The notes under the pieces are model-generated. The model was given only the letters and a program-made list of their open reading frames with translations. It was not told where the DNA came from and ran no database searches. From contig NW_026688628.1 of the NCBI RefSeq assembly GCF_030445035.2, forward strand, positions 1,860,001 through 1,924,000: DNA of 64,000 nucleotides, given 5' to 3'. This document shows, in pieces, positions 1 to 11,500 of the stretch. The DNA is from Dasypus novemcinctus (lineage: Eukaryota > Chordata > Mammalia > Cingulata > Dasypodidae). The position numbers were made by a program, and so were the translations under genes. Numbering within the stretch: position 1 is the stretch's first letter; every line of letters starts with the position of its first letter.

Positions 1-1145
1 TTTAATTTTTAAAAGATTTTAATTAATTTATTTATTCATTTATTTATTTAAATTTTTAAAATTTAAAGTAGGTTTAGATTACATAAATGTTACATAAAAT
101 ATAGAGGGGACCCATATGTCCTAACCCTTCACCCTCCCACTCTTTCCCATAGTAACAACACCTTTCATTAGTATAGTACATTTGCTACAATTGATGAATG
201 CATATAGAAACAATGCTGTTAACAATGAATTATAGTTTATATTATAGTTAATAGCCTGTCCTGCACAATTTTAGGTATTGATAAAACATATAATGGCCTG
301 TAGCCATCATTGCAATGTCACGCAGAACAATCCCAATGTCCTGAAAATTCCCTGATATTACACCTATTCTGCCTGCTCCCTTCTCTCAGAATCTCTGGTG
401 GCCCTGGCCTTTATATCAATGATAAACATTCTTCCATTGCTAGAATAATAAGTCTATAATAATGTCTTCTTTAGTCCATTGTTCATTCTCCAATCTTCAG
501 GATTTTGTGATGGCGATGCCCACTCTTTCTAATTGAGAGGGGGCTTAGATCCCTTGGGATATATGGGTGGAACTATCTTGCCTAGAGGTGTGGACATTCT
601 TTGCTCCTTGGGATAGGTGTTGTCCATTACCACCTCCTTATTAGTTGTTCTACATAGGTCCAATGAACTGGAGAGTAAGTGTTTGAAACTCTGCTTAGAT
701 TAAGAGTTCAATTGGCACATGAACAGACCAAAAACATAATGCTCTGGCTCATGTATTTAACAAGGATAGTGCCAACACATGGCTTTATGTAAATAACATG
801 TAGAGAAGAGCCACATGTTGGGAATCTACAAATGAGGCTAACTCTTTTACACTGGGGAGCATAAATTCCAAAGTAAGGTCTACTGACAGGGTGCCAAATT
901 CCTGAGATTCCTGCACTACTTATCTCTAGAACCATCAGGATCCCTACTGTTTGAGGCTCTGTTTACTGTAACAGATAGTGAGATTCTGCTGAGATGAGCT
1001 TAAGCATAACCTCTGTAATGACCTCCAAACTCACTTTCAAATCTCTTAACCATAAAATTTCATCTGCACTGAATATTTCCCCTTTTTGGTCAAGGTCTTT
1101 TTCAGATACATTGCTAGCTGGCATTTGGTAATAATACTTAGGTGC
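1..1145 (-). mobile_element. L1 3'UTR fragment, older subfamily, antisense
   Basis: Read on the minus strand, this follows the distal 3'UTR of the L1 at 20006-28574 and the older copy at 41640-42520, block by block. The blocks include the G-rich terminal stretch, the segment equivalent to 42060-42180, and further upstream 3'UTR out to about position 1145. The poly-A end lies at the left window edge (T-rich start). Divergence is high and no ORF is kept. The orientation is the same throughout, so this copy is not inverted internally. Confidence 0.75.
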
Positions 1146-1189
1146 CAGTGAAGTTGAATTTTTTTTTATATTTTGTATTTTGTATTTGT

Positions 1190-1535
1190 ATTTTGAATTT
1201 CTTCCTAAGTTAGGATTCTGTTTATATCTTTTGCAGATTTTTTAATTCAGCATATGCTTTCTTATTTTGTGGTGTTAATATTAATTTCTACATTTGTATA
1301 CAAATCATTTATCAGATGTGTTTTGTAAGTATTTTTCCAAACCTGTATGTTTTCTTACAACCCCTTATCAATGTCTTTCACAGAGTAGATATTTTACATT
1401 TGAATAAAAACCGACTTATAAATTTTAATCTCTCATGGATCATGCTTCCATTACTATATCTAAAAACTCATTTCCAACCTATGGGCCCTTAGATTTTCTT
1501 CACATTTTAGTCTAGCACTTTTATTTTATTTATTT
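1190..1535 (-). mobile_element. Ancient L1 ORF2 remnant, antisense
   Basis: The minus strand resembles the 3' part of ORF2 of old L1M-type elements: T-rich antisense text equivalent to the 'ATA-rich, TTATCAGAT' region seen less decayed at 29340-29420. It is riddled with stops. The subfamily cannot be assigned by eye. Confidence 0.55.
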
Positions 1536-1577
1536 ATTTATTTTTTAATTCCATATGTGATTTATTTTATTTTATTT

Positions 1578-1658
1578 TTTCATTGACTTTGTAATAATAT
1601 TACATTAAAAATATATATGTGAGGTCCCATTCAACCCCACCCCCCCACCCCCCCTCTT
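1578..1658 (-). mobile_element. Very short L1 3'-tail insertion, antisense
   Basis: About 80 bp nearly identical to 32920-32994: T-rich start, then 'attacattaaaaatatata', then the C-rich block that is the complement of the G-rich L1 3' end. It is a severely 5'-truncated L1. No clear TSD is visible here because the flank is itself T-rich. Confidence 0.65.
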
Positions 1659-2912
1659 TTACAATGTATTTTACTTTAAAGTGGTATTATTCATTTTGAT
1701 TTAATTTTTGTGCAATGAATTCAATCAGTACCTAAGTTCCTTTTTTGTTTGGCATGAGTGCATCCTATTGTTACCAGATTCTAACTAAGTTCTTGGCTAT
1801 GCTGCAGACGTGAATTTCAAGAGAATGCCAGGTGAGTTAGGCCAGTAATTTATTCAGGTAGGAAGGGAAGAGAAATGGGAGAAAATAACAGTGCATGGTC
1901 CCAGGTGGTGAGGAAGGGGATAAAAAGTGATGAAGAGGGCTGATTTAGAAACTACAATTCTCCATTATAGATTATAAGTCCCCAGAGTAACTTGCATGGT
2001 CACATGGAAGAGGAAAAATGATGAAAGCAACACGCAGAGGGCAAGATGGGTCCATAGGCAAAAAGCTAGGCAAGAGCAAGCTCAAGCCTCACGGTTTGCT
2101 TTTAAACTAATTATTCCACTCCTTTGCTAATGACAGGGAAGGAGGTTTCAGTTGTTTGCTGTTTGGATTGATTTCCCTGCCCATAAATTCCTTAGTGATG
2201 ACCCAATGATAAAGTTCCCAGGGAACATCCGGGCTTTTTCATATTTTCAGGAAGGAGTCTTTGTTCTGGGTAGCAGAATCCCAGGGGAGAGATTCCTCCA
2301 GCAGCCATCTTGGGGGTTTTTGATGTCCATGTGGACTCTCTGTCAGGTTCCAGATCCATCTATTCCCTACCTTACTAGCCTGCTTCACTTTTGTTCCACC
2401 ACCACTTCTTGAAAAGATCATACTTTCTACATTGAATTACCCTTGTCCTCTGTGAAACATCAGTGGAACCCATTTATGTGGGGTCATTTGTCCATTTCAC
2501 CAACAGAATTTTTTAAATTATTGTATTTTTATAGTAACTCTTACAACCAAATAATACGATTCCTACAATATTGTTCTTCTTTTCTATTTTGTTACAGGGT
2601 ACAAAAAAACTCGTCATAATGTTTGTTGCTTAAAATAAAGTCTGAGAGAATTTATCATGGAAATTATTGCCTTGGCAAAGTGTATTCTATTATGGCCCAG
2701 GGTTTCTAGCCATCAGAACTATTAAGAAGAAGCAGGAACATATGTTTTCCCTGACATTTTCAGAAAAGGGTACTAGATCTCTATAAAATCCATAAAAATA
2801 TTAACTTAACGTAATTACAATACAAACAGTACCATTTATGATATTTTTCTGATTACTCCTTGAGGCTAAATTGCACTGCTTTGAATATCTCCTCAGGAAA
2901 TTCATCATCCAC
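1659..2912. other. No gene recognised; probable unclassified repeat at about 1800-2470
   Basis: The middle part (1800-2470) reads like an old LTR-type or other interspersed repeat, but I cannot name the family. The rest is AT-rich sequence leading to the olfactory receptor pseudogene. No splice-bounded or long ORF was seen. Confidence 0.3.
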
Positions 2913-3880
2913 ATGGAAACAGAAAACCAAACATATGGTTTAGAATTCATCCTCCTGGGGCTCTCAGAAGATACAGAGGTGCAGTCCCTCCTCTTTGGGA
3001 TGTTCCTGTCCATGTACCTGGTCACCTTCATTGGCAACCTGCTCATCATCCTGGCCATCATCTTGAACTCCCATCTCCACACACCCATGTACTTCTTCCT
3101 CTCCAACCTGTCTTTTACTGATATCTGTTTCACCTCCACCACGGTACCAAAGATGCTGCTGAACATCCAGACAGGCAACAAAATCATTACTTTTGAAAAC
3201 TGTCTCACCCAGATGTATTTTTTCATGCTTTTTGTACAACTAGATAACTCCTTCTTGACTGCAATGGCCTATGACCGCTTTGTGGCCATCTGTCACCCCC
3301 TGCACTACACAGTCATCATGAACCCCTGGCTCTGTGGCCTCCTGCTGTTAGCATCCTGGTTATTGAGTGTTTTGGACTCTCTTTTGCATGACTTAATGGT
3401 TTTGAGATTGTCTTTTTGTACAGAGACGGAAATGCCCCACTTTTTCTGTGAACTTAATCAGGGAGTCAGACATGCTTGTTCTGACACCTTCCTCAATGAC
3501 CTTGTGATGTATTTTGCAGGTGGACTTCTGGGGGTTATACCACTCACTGGGATCTTTTTCTCTTACTATAAAATTATATCCTCAATTTTGAGAATCTCAA
3601 CAGCTCATGGTAAATATAAAGCATTTCTACTTGTGGGTCTCACCTCTCAGTAGTGACCTTGTTTTATGGTACAGGTCTTGGAGTGTATCTTAGCTCTGCT
3701 GCTACCCAAAACTCAAGGGCAAATGCAATAGCCTCAGTGATGTATACAGTGGTCACACCCATGTTGAACCCCTTTATTTACAGTCTTAGAAACAAGGACA
3801 TAAAGCAGGCCTTTAAAAAGCTGGGAAACATTCTGTCTATAAAAGGATACTTTGTCTCAAGTTTACAAAAGTGCTCATGA
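2913..3880 (+). pseudogene. Olfactory receptor pseudogene, family 7-like (single frameshift)
   Basis: This would encode a class II odorant receptor, a seven-transmembrane GPCR of olfactory neuron cilia. The single-exon reading frame starts at the ATG at 2913 (METENQT, with an N-glycosylation site). An upstream in-frame ATG is less like the family start. Visible motifs are [13 protein letters not shown] after TM1, [15 protein letters not shown] at the end of TM3, the extracellular-loop cysteines, KAF before TM6 and [14 protein letters not shown] in TM7. Wording such as [21 protein letters not shown] and [11 protein letters not shown] is typical of family OR7. The frame is broken near 3624-3628 by an apparent one-base deletion just before the usual STCGSHL segment, giving a stop at about 3651-3653. 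The rest continues in another frame to the stop at 3878-3880. Total length is normal for the family. No other lesion was seen, so the loss may be recent, polymorphic or a sequencing error. Confidence 0.9.
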
Positions 3881-3934
3881 TTAACAGAGATCAAACACTA
3901 GAAGATTCTTTTTGAAAATGAAATATTTTGTTGT

Positions 3935-4238
3935 CTTTTTTAAAAGATACATAGATCACACAAAATGTAACATTAAAAATACAAGGTTCCCATATATACC
4001 ACTCCCCACCCCACCCTCCTCCTCTCACATCAACAACCTCTGATTGTGTGGATTATCATTTGCATTGTAGTTTACACTCTCCCACAGTCCATTCAGTGGC
4101 TTATGGCATGATATGTAATGTCCTTCATGTGTCCGTGCTATATCATTCAGGACAACTTCAAGCCCTGAAAATGCCTCCATATCACACATCTTCCTTCTTC
4201 CATCACTCAGCAACTCCCATGGCCACTGTCTCCAGACA
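3935..4238 (-). mobile_element. 3' segment of an inverted (twin-primed) L1 insertion
   Basis: The minus strand carries the last 300 nt of the L1 3'UTR, including the G-rich block and the terminal 'gatctatgtatctt' plus A-run. Its 5' limit, near 4238, corresponds to about 28235 in the full-length L1. It abuts, head to head, the plus-strand segment that follows, which ends near the equivalent of 28170. See the finding on twin priming. Confidence 0.8.
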
Positions 4239-6115
4239 GACTAGTGTGTCAAATCCTCAGCATTGTTGCAAGTATCTGTGAGTCTTGTCCTTCAAGCAGT
4301 GAAGCTTAGTTGTCACTGTGGGCCCCAAGGAGTGGGGGAGAGAAGAATAGAATAGAAGGAAGAGAGGGCAACTGGGGGCAATGGAAGTGTTCCACAAGAT
4401 CATGCAGTGATGGATATAGGCCTTGTTAAATTTCACCAAAAAATTAAATGTAAACCATAACACAACCAAATTTTTATAAAATTGTACAATCTAAAATATA
4501 AACCATAATGTAAACCATAGTGGAAACATAGTTTTTATCTATGTTTCAATATCTGTACAACAACTATAGCAAATATATGCACCTTAAAAAGATAATTGCT
4601 GGGGAAGGGAGAAAAGTGTTTGATGTTGGCATATCAGATTCCCCTATATTTTATATGTGACTTTATTGTGATCTAAAACTTTTTGAAGACATAATAAAAT
4701 TTTTTTAAAACAAAGGATGAAGACCCTGAGAAATGAATGGAGGAGATAGCTTTACTACTGTACATACAGGGCAACACCTATTACAGTGATGAAAGGAAGG
4801 CAAAATGTCAACTATATTTTATGATATTTTGCATTTTTAATACCCAATTTATTTTTGCTTTATTTTAGTTTTTCTTAAATATAGAATAAAAATATTCTAT
4901 TTTTCATCTTTAAACCTATCGTTACTATTTCATTTTCCTATTAATTGAGTTTGGAAATATATTAACATATAATTTTGAAGAAGTTTTGGATCACAGAGTG
5001 GTTACACAATTGCAGGGCTGGAGCACTGGTGTGGGATGTCATTAATGGGGGATGTATGGGTGGGAGGCAGTTCTCCAGGACATTCATACAGGGTATATAA
5101 ATATACTTGGATATTAATTGGGTATTTTCATAGTAGGTAGAGATTCACATGACAACTGAGGGAGTGCTGAGTTCCTGTTCTGGGAAACCAATGTTGCATT
5201 CCCCAATTGAGGAGCCACTATCCCCCAAGTGAAAGAACAAAGACCAGTGAAGAAGGATGGTTCAATGATTGCACATGATACTGATGACTATGCTTAGGAG
5301 CTTTGAGCTTGAAATTTCAACTAGGTCTAGAGATGCAGGGTGCCTAAGAATAACCTCCTGAGAGCCTCCATGTTGCTCAAATGTGGCCACTCCCTAAGTC
5401 AACTCAATATTACCTTCCCTCAAGCATGAGACATGTCCCTTGGGTTGAGAATCTCTGGTGCTGAGGAATTACTACCAAGCACCAGCTGGTGACACAATTA
5501 GAAAAATACCTTGAATAAAAAGGATAAATGGGAAAGACAAAGGAGTTCATACAGCTAAGAGACTTCAAAATGAGTCAGGAGGTCATCAGATGGGTTAGGC
5601 ATATGCACTTTTCAGCAGGATCTCAGAGACAGCCTAAGTAGATACTACCCCAGGCAGTGGTTCTCCTGAGGACACAGAGATACCTCATTCCTACAGTCAC
5701 GGCACATGGCTCTGGAGTTCTGTGCTTTGCCAGTAGGCCTTACTTTGGAATTTGTGCTCTGAAGTGTGATGGAGTTGGACTCAGATGTGCTCTTTCTACA
5801 CATTCCTCTTCTGTCACTTTTACTCAACCTGTTGTTTGTGCTGGGGTTTTTGTATGGCCAGGAGACTTGAATAATAAGCCTCAGCAGAGTTGCAACACCT
5901 GCTCTCCAATTCATTGGATTTCCCTGTCAGCTAACAGGGAGGGAGGATGGTCAACCACCATACCAGGGAACCGAGAGAGTCTACAAGTGTAAGCAGGAGA
6001 ATTCCATCCATCAGCCATGTGGGATCTAAGCCAACTCTCAATTTAGAGGTGGAGTGGACATCACCATCCCAGGGTACACAAGGTGGAGGAATAAAATATG
6101 GATTAGAGGAGATCT
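4239..6115 (+). mobile_element. Inverted 5' segment of the same L1 insertion (3'UTR)
   Basis: The plus strand matches the L1 3'UTR from the equivalent of about 26175 to 28170 in the L1 at 20006-28574. Shared landmarks are 'gttgcaagtatct' (4263), 'tacatacagggcaacacc' (4758) and 'ggttctcctgagg' (5657). The segment stops just short of the distal tail, and that missing tail is the piece found in opposite orientation at 3935-4238. No ORF2 sequence is included. Confidence 0.8.
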
Positions 6116-6765
6116 TAATCTAGGTACTTTATAAGTGTATAGAGAGATAATCTGGCATTCACCCAATAAAAACTTATATTTGTTTCATTTTTGTATATCA
6201 TGGATTCCTATTTCTTTTGTATTGTTTTACATCATGTGCTCTCTCATTGTATTCCTGGAATCAGGATTGAAGATAGAAACTGTTGCCTGGATTTTCAGCA
6301 GTAAAATATTTTATTCAGTTTATTCTGTATATATAAAATTATAGCAGGTGCTGGAGGGATGAAAGTGTATTGCAGTCACTCCCAGAGAAAGAAACTGCTT
6401 GTGTTTTATGGTGTTAGTGAAAAATAAGCTCTCCTAGCAAATGCTCCCTACCAGCTACCAAGGTTTGTTCATTAATTCCTGAAAGAGGTCACATCCTACA
6501 CTGGAGATGTCATCTGACTGCTTTATAGTAATCCACATTCCGTCTCCAATATGTGCCTTTCTCCTGTGCCTTCAAAATCATAATTCAAGGGAGTTTGTAA
6601 TCAACAACACAATCTATGCTTCTTCAAACAATGATGATTTCAATAATTTTATCATTCTTCCAGTGACATAAGTTTGCCCTTCAAAAAATATTTCCATATT
6701 GAAGGATATTATCTGGAAATTTCTTTCAGCACTCCCTACAATAATAGTCCCCATTTATGGGTGAT
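6116..6765. other. No feature recognised
   Basis: AT-rich sequence with only short chance ORFs. I saw no repeat family, splice-bounded exon or RNA gene. Confidence 0.4.
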
Positions 6766-6779
6766 AAAAAGCAAATATG

Positions 6780-7150
6780 GGGAAACGGACTTTGGCCCAG
6801 TGGTTAGGGCGTCCGTCTACCATATGGGAGGTCCGCGGTTCAAACCCCGGGCCTCCTTGACCCGTGTGGAGCTGGCCAGGCGCAGTGCTGATGCGCGCAA
6901 GGAGTGCCGTGCCACGCAAAGGTGTCCCCCGCGTGCGGGAGCCCCACGTGCAAGGAGTGCGCCCGTGAGGAAAGCCGCCCAGCGTGAAAAGAAAGAGCAG
7001 CCTGCCCAGGAATGGCGCCGCCCACACTTCCCGTGCCGCTGACGGCAACAGAAGCGGACAAAGAAACAAGACGCAGCAAATAGACACCAAGAACAGACAA
7101 CCAGGGGAGGGGGGGAAATTAAATAAATAAATAAATCTTTAAAAAAAAAA
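6780..7150 (+). mobile_element. DAS-SINE (tRNA-headed, chimeric type)
   Basis: The head carries Pol III promoter boxes: an A box at 6793-6803 (tggcccagtgg) and a B box at 6837-6847 (ggttcaaaccc). A body of about 300 nt unrelated to tRNA follows, then an (AAAT)n stretch, 'cttt' and an A-tail. The insertion is flanked by a perfect 14-bp TSD, aaaaagcaaatatg, at 6766-6779 and 7151-7164. This is the architecture described for armadillo DAS-SINEs (tRNA-Ala head fused to a second domain). Of the five copies in the window it looks the least mutated. Confidence 0.95.
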
Positions 7151-7164
7151 AAAAAGCAAATATG

Positions 7165-7999
7165 TGTTTTTCTGCATTTCATACTATATCTTATTTTACT
7201 ATTAAACCCAGATATTAGGACATAATTTCAGACTTTTATGTAGGCTTGCTGTTTTCTTCTGAGGTAGACTAAGGTGAATGCTTCATTTATCAACTGATTT
7301 CCTTGCCATCACTACAAATGGCAAGCCAGAGTGGCATTTTGGAATTAGTGATTTCTCTGAGCTAATGGTCATTTTTGAAAATGTTAATAATTGCTTACAT
7401 ATTTGTATTCACTTCATATTCTTTGGTAAAGCTGTGAATTCATTTTCAGTTATAATTTATTAACACACAGGTTCAGTCTCTGATGTGAGTCATACACTCA
7501 TCAGGGCTGCAATTTTCAGGGAAGGATATATCATTCATGCAGTTTTATAAAATGTCTGTGTTTTTTTATTGCACCATAATCTGAAAATTAAAAATCCTCA
7601 CTTTGTCATTTTTTTCTGGAATTCTCTCCAGTGCAAGTAAGAGCTCCACCTTATTCCACATTACTTGAATTAGGATTCTCAGTAAAATCATTTATCACAT
7701 AAACGAGTTTGTCAATACCTTTCCTAGGTGCCTTCTTTAAATGTTACTGTAAACAATATATTGTGAATCATTTTTCCAAGCTATACAAGAGCAATTATGT
7801 ACATTTATCACATGGAAATAGTGTCAGTGGTCTTATCACTCCCAACAATGTGATGTATCAGTTCCCAATTGCTACCCTGCAAGACTGTTATTTTGTTATC
7901 AGTTCTTGTACAAAATAGTTTACATGAAAGGCTTATTTTCAAGCAGAAATCTCTTCCCACATAAAAGCTTTTAAGAATTTTTACTTTAGTCCATTGTAC
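7165..7999. other. No feature recognised
   Basis: AT-rich DNA without an identifiable gene, exon or repeat family. Confidence 0.4.
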
Positions 8000-8455
8000 A
8001 TTATAATAAGTAGAATTATTATTATTCTATTGTAGACATATTATTGTAATTGAAGAATTTTATCATTGCTATAAAGGCATTGGCCACCAGAGGTTTTGAG
8101 GGGAGAGAAGAGAAGAATAGGTGTACTATGGAGACATATTGGAGAAATGGGAATTCTCCTACATGACCTTGCAATGATGGAAACAGGGGCATTATACATT
8201 TTGTCACAGCCTATAAAATTGTGTGAGATTGAGGGTAAACTATAATCTAAAATATAGTCCATGGTTAGTAGCAATTCTTCAATATGTGTCCTTCAATGTT
8301 AACAAATGTACAACTCTAATGAAACAAGTTGTTAATGTAAAGTGTGGGATGGTGAAGGGCTAGAGCATATCGGAATCTCCTAAATTTTTAATGTAACATT
8401 TATATAATCTAAAGCTTCTTTAAAAATTAAAAAAGTCAAGAAAATTTTGAAAAAG
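8000..8455 (+). mobile_element. L1 3' terminal fragment, older subfamily
   Basis: It aligns by eye with 42090-42520: 'ttatcattg', the 'ccaccagaggttttgagggg' block, 'gcaatgatgga', 'aatgtaacatttatataatctaaa' and a terminal A-rich tail near 8440. It is 5'-truncated and has no coding sequence. Confidence 0.75.
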
Positions 8456-10519
8456 AATCTTGAGAAAAAACATGGTAAGCATGAACACTCATCTTATTGA
8501 AGAAACTAGAGTTATGTCTTTCAATAATTAAGTATAGAAAACAGTGAAAAACAGTCCAGCTAAGAAAGGCAATATTTATGTTATAATTAGGAACATTGTA
8601 TAATCAAGAAGACTCCACTGGAATTATTCACCACACAAATATGCCCCCTTTCTGCAGTCAGGGAGAAAGAGGCTCATGTCTTTAGTATTGATTAAATAAT
8701 CACCACCTCCTGCCGTTTCCCCATCTGGAGGACAGGAATACAAGCCAGAAAGAGGGAGAAAAGACTGCTAAGAATCACGTACCTTACTGATCTCACACCC
8801 TAAGAAGACTCAGTTGTGGATGCCAAACTTACTTACACTTTGAGTGTATTAATGAAGAGAGGGTGATTGTGTATCTTTCAAAATCCCCTAAGAAACTTCC
8901 TATTGCTTTCCTAATATTTAACTGGTGCACTGATTCATAAGGTAATATTTTTGTTAAGCAAATATCATATGTGAGTAATGGAGACCTTTTCAACTCTATT
9001 ATATTCTCCTAGAACTTATGTTATTACTGAGATCATTTCTTATTTCCCCATTCCTGCATCTTCTCTTTTTCTTTCAAAAAAATGTATTCCTGGTTTTGTC
9101 AGTAGAATTTTATTCTTCTCCAGGATCCTAAAATATGTGGAAACAATGATTCACTCTAAACTGAAGGTATAAATTTGTTCTCATGTAAAACTAAGTTTAT
9201 TCCTTAAGAGTCTATTAATGGCTCTAAGGGTGGGGGAGGGGGGGAAGCATCATATTGTCTGTTATCAGTGAAACTTAAGTACAGTTAGGGTGTTTTTTTT
9301 TAAAGGGAAACCTTGAAGAGAGTCCCTAAAATATAAATTTCATCTAAAGACACTTCCATAAATTTGGTGAGGAATAAACAACAAGTTACAGAGGGGAAAA
9401 CTAGCATTTTTCCTGGAGAAGTGGGGGATTTATTTTCTGTCTGAAAACCATGAAATGTATGTTACATAGAAGGAGGGCAAGATACATTTTGAGTGAGCTC
9501 TGTTCTGTTTAATTAAATGTTGTGTGAGTAGAATAAATACTTTGGGACCCTATCATGAGAAATTTAGAAAAGATGAATACTGTCAATTGAAGATTTCCTG
9601 TCCAGAGTGGGGAAGTGAGAATAAACACACCCAGGTCCAAGGAACATCATTTAAACCAAAAGAAAGTAGAAAACTGTAGCAGAGCCCTTACCTGTTAAAA
9701 TGTATTGTAATAACGTAGCCTGTGTTTGAGTATATTTCAAACATGGGAACAATTACTCCTTCCTCCACAGCCAAGAACTGAGTTTACAAGAGAAGCAAAT
9801 TCTAGAGTAACAGTATTGAATGAGAAGGTCCTGGATGTCACATCCTAATGTCTTTCTCCAATGCCACACTTCCCATTTCTCCTCATTTCCAGATCACCCC
9901 TCTCAGAAGAACCGGAAGCACCTGCATATTAATAGCTCTGAGATACATCATCCTAAGTGTGGTTATATATATGTTTCATTTCCTGAAGTTTCCTGAATGA
10001 AAATATTTTGTATTTATTTATTATCCAAGAAGGAAACCATCAGTGGAACAATAAATCACTGAAATCAACCTGTAGATCTGTTTCACTGTGAAGAAAATAT
10101 GAGAGGTAATGTTTTACTGGCAGTAAATGGAGGGACACAGAGAAAATGTCAAGTGTAGGAGGTCCACAGATAAAAATTTGATTTATTTTCCATTTCTGCT
10201 TCATGGATCTTTGGATCTTTGTGGATCTTTGGTTCCCACTGTAGATAAATTTCTCCCATTTCCATTACTTGGAAATTCTAAATTTTCATCATTGTACATT
10301 TTAGTTTCATAGGTTCTATTTATTTCATTATTGAAATATACCATTTTATATAATTGCAATATTCTTTTTAATCTTCTAAAACTCATTAAAAAGTGTTGTT
10401 TCATATTCTCTGAATATTTTCAAAATCTGAAACACTTAAAGGCTTTTATTCCTATTGCCTGTCTTTTTCTGTCTTTTTGTTATGATAACTTGCTTTCTTA
10501 GAGTCTGTTTAGATTTTTG
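8456..10519. other. No gene or repeat recognised
   Basis: About 2 kb of AT-rich DNA. There are poly-purine patches (for example a G-run near 9231-9243) but no ORF with family resemblance and no tRNA-like fold that I could see. Old unrecognised repeats are possible. Confidence 0.4.
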
Positions 10520-10885
10520 AATTATTAAAAAGATACATAGATTACACAAATGACACATAAAAAAGATAGGGGATTCCAATATGCCCCACTCCCCACACCT
10601 CCCACATTTTCCCACATTAACAACATCTTTCATTAGTGAAGTACATTCATTGCAATTGATGAACACATTCTGAAGCATTGCCCCTAAGCATAGACAAATG
10701 TTTACATTGCAGTTTATACTCTCTTCAACACAATTCCATAAGTTATGGCAAGATATATAATGGTTTGCATCTGTCATTGCAATGTCTTTTAGGACAATTC
10801 CCAATTCCAAAAAACGCCCCTGTATTACACCTGTTTTTCCTGTTTTCTGCCCTCAGAACCTCCAGTGACCACTATCTTCACATTC
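10520..10885 (-). mobile_element. 3' segment of a second inverted L1 insertion (older subfamily)
   Basis: The minus strand carries the terminal 365 nt of the L1 3'UTR ending in 'gtaatctatgtatctttttaa'. Its 5' limit near 10885 is equivalent to about 42145 in the uninverted copy at 41640-42520. It joins head to head with the plus-strand segment 10886-11290. Confidence 0.8.
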
Positions 10886-11290
10886 CTTACATGTGGCTTT
10901 TCTGTCCTTTCATTTGAAACTGTAACTAGTACTAGAGTTGGTAGGTTTATGTACAAGAGACTTAAATTTGGGGCTGTCCATGTGCCAGCTGGGCCCTGAA
11001 TCTCAATAGATTTGCAACACTTCTCTCCAGTTCATTGGTTTCACCCAAGACAACAGACAAGGGGGTGATGATGGACAACTACCATACCAAGTAACTGAGA
11101 AAACCTACAACTGCAAACAAAAGAGTCCCATCCATCAGCTCTAATGGATCACAGCCCTTCTCTATTAGATGTGGAGTAGACATCATCATCCCAGAATCCT
11201 CTTGTTTGGGGAATGAAATTTGGACTAAAGTAGGCTTACTGGTATCTTACTATGAACTTATTGTGATTCTAGCAATGGAAGAATTTACCC
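10886..11290 (+). mobile_element. Inverted 5' segment of the same L1 insertion
   Basis: The plus strand matches 41735-42140, from the 'ttagtacta' block through 'ttggggaatgaa' to 'caatggaagaattt'. It ends where the inverted tail at 10520-10885 begins in consensus order, which is the geometry expected of twin priming. Confidence 0.8.
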
Positions 11291-11500
11291 ATTGACATAT
11301 TGCTTTAAAATTGTGCTCTGTTTAATTTGAGCACATATTTGTGTGAATTCTTGGAGGTCTCAGTGGAAAAGAGAGGATTCACATTTTACATTATTTGGAA
11401 ATTAGCAAGCTAAAACAATTTAATGTTAGGTTGTGCACCTTTAAGGTCACATAGGTTCCTTGATTTCAGATTGCATACTGGAACCTCATTCAGAGAGCTT

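Noticed and set aside
6781-6855. A functional tRNA gene
   Set aside because: The A and B boxes and tRNA-like head belong to a SINE. There is no mature acceptor-stem pairing and the sequence continues into the SINE body.
6674-7182. Several overlapping ORFs of 86-122 codons on both strands
   Set aside because: They lie within the DAS-SINE at 6780-7150. The same phantom proteins recur at every SINE copy (12.7, 18.9, 19.6 and 44.9 kb) and reflect its GC-rich body.
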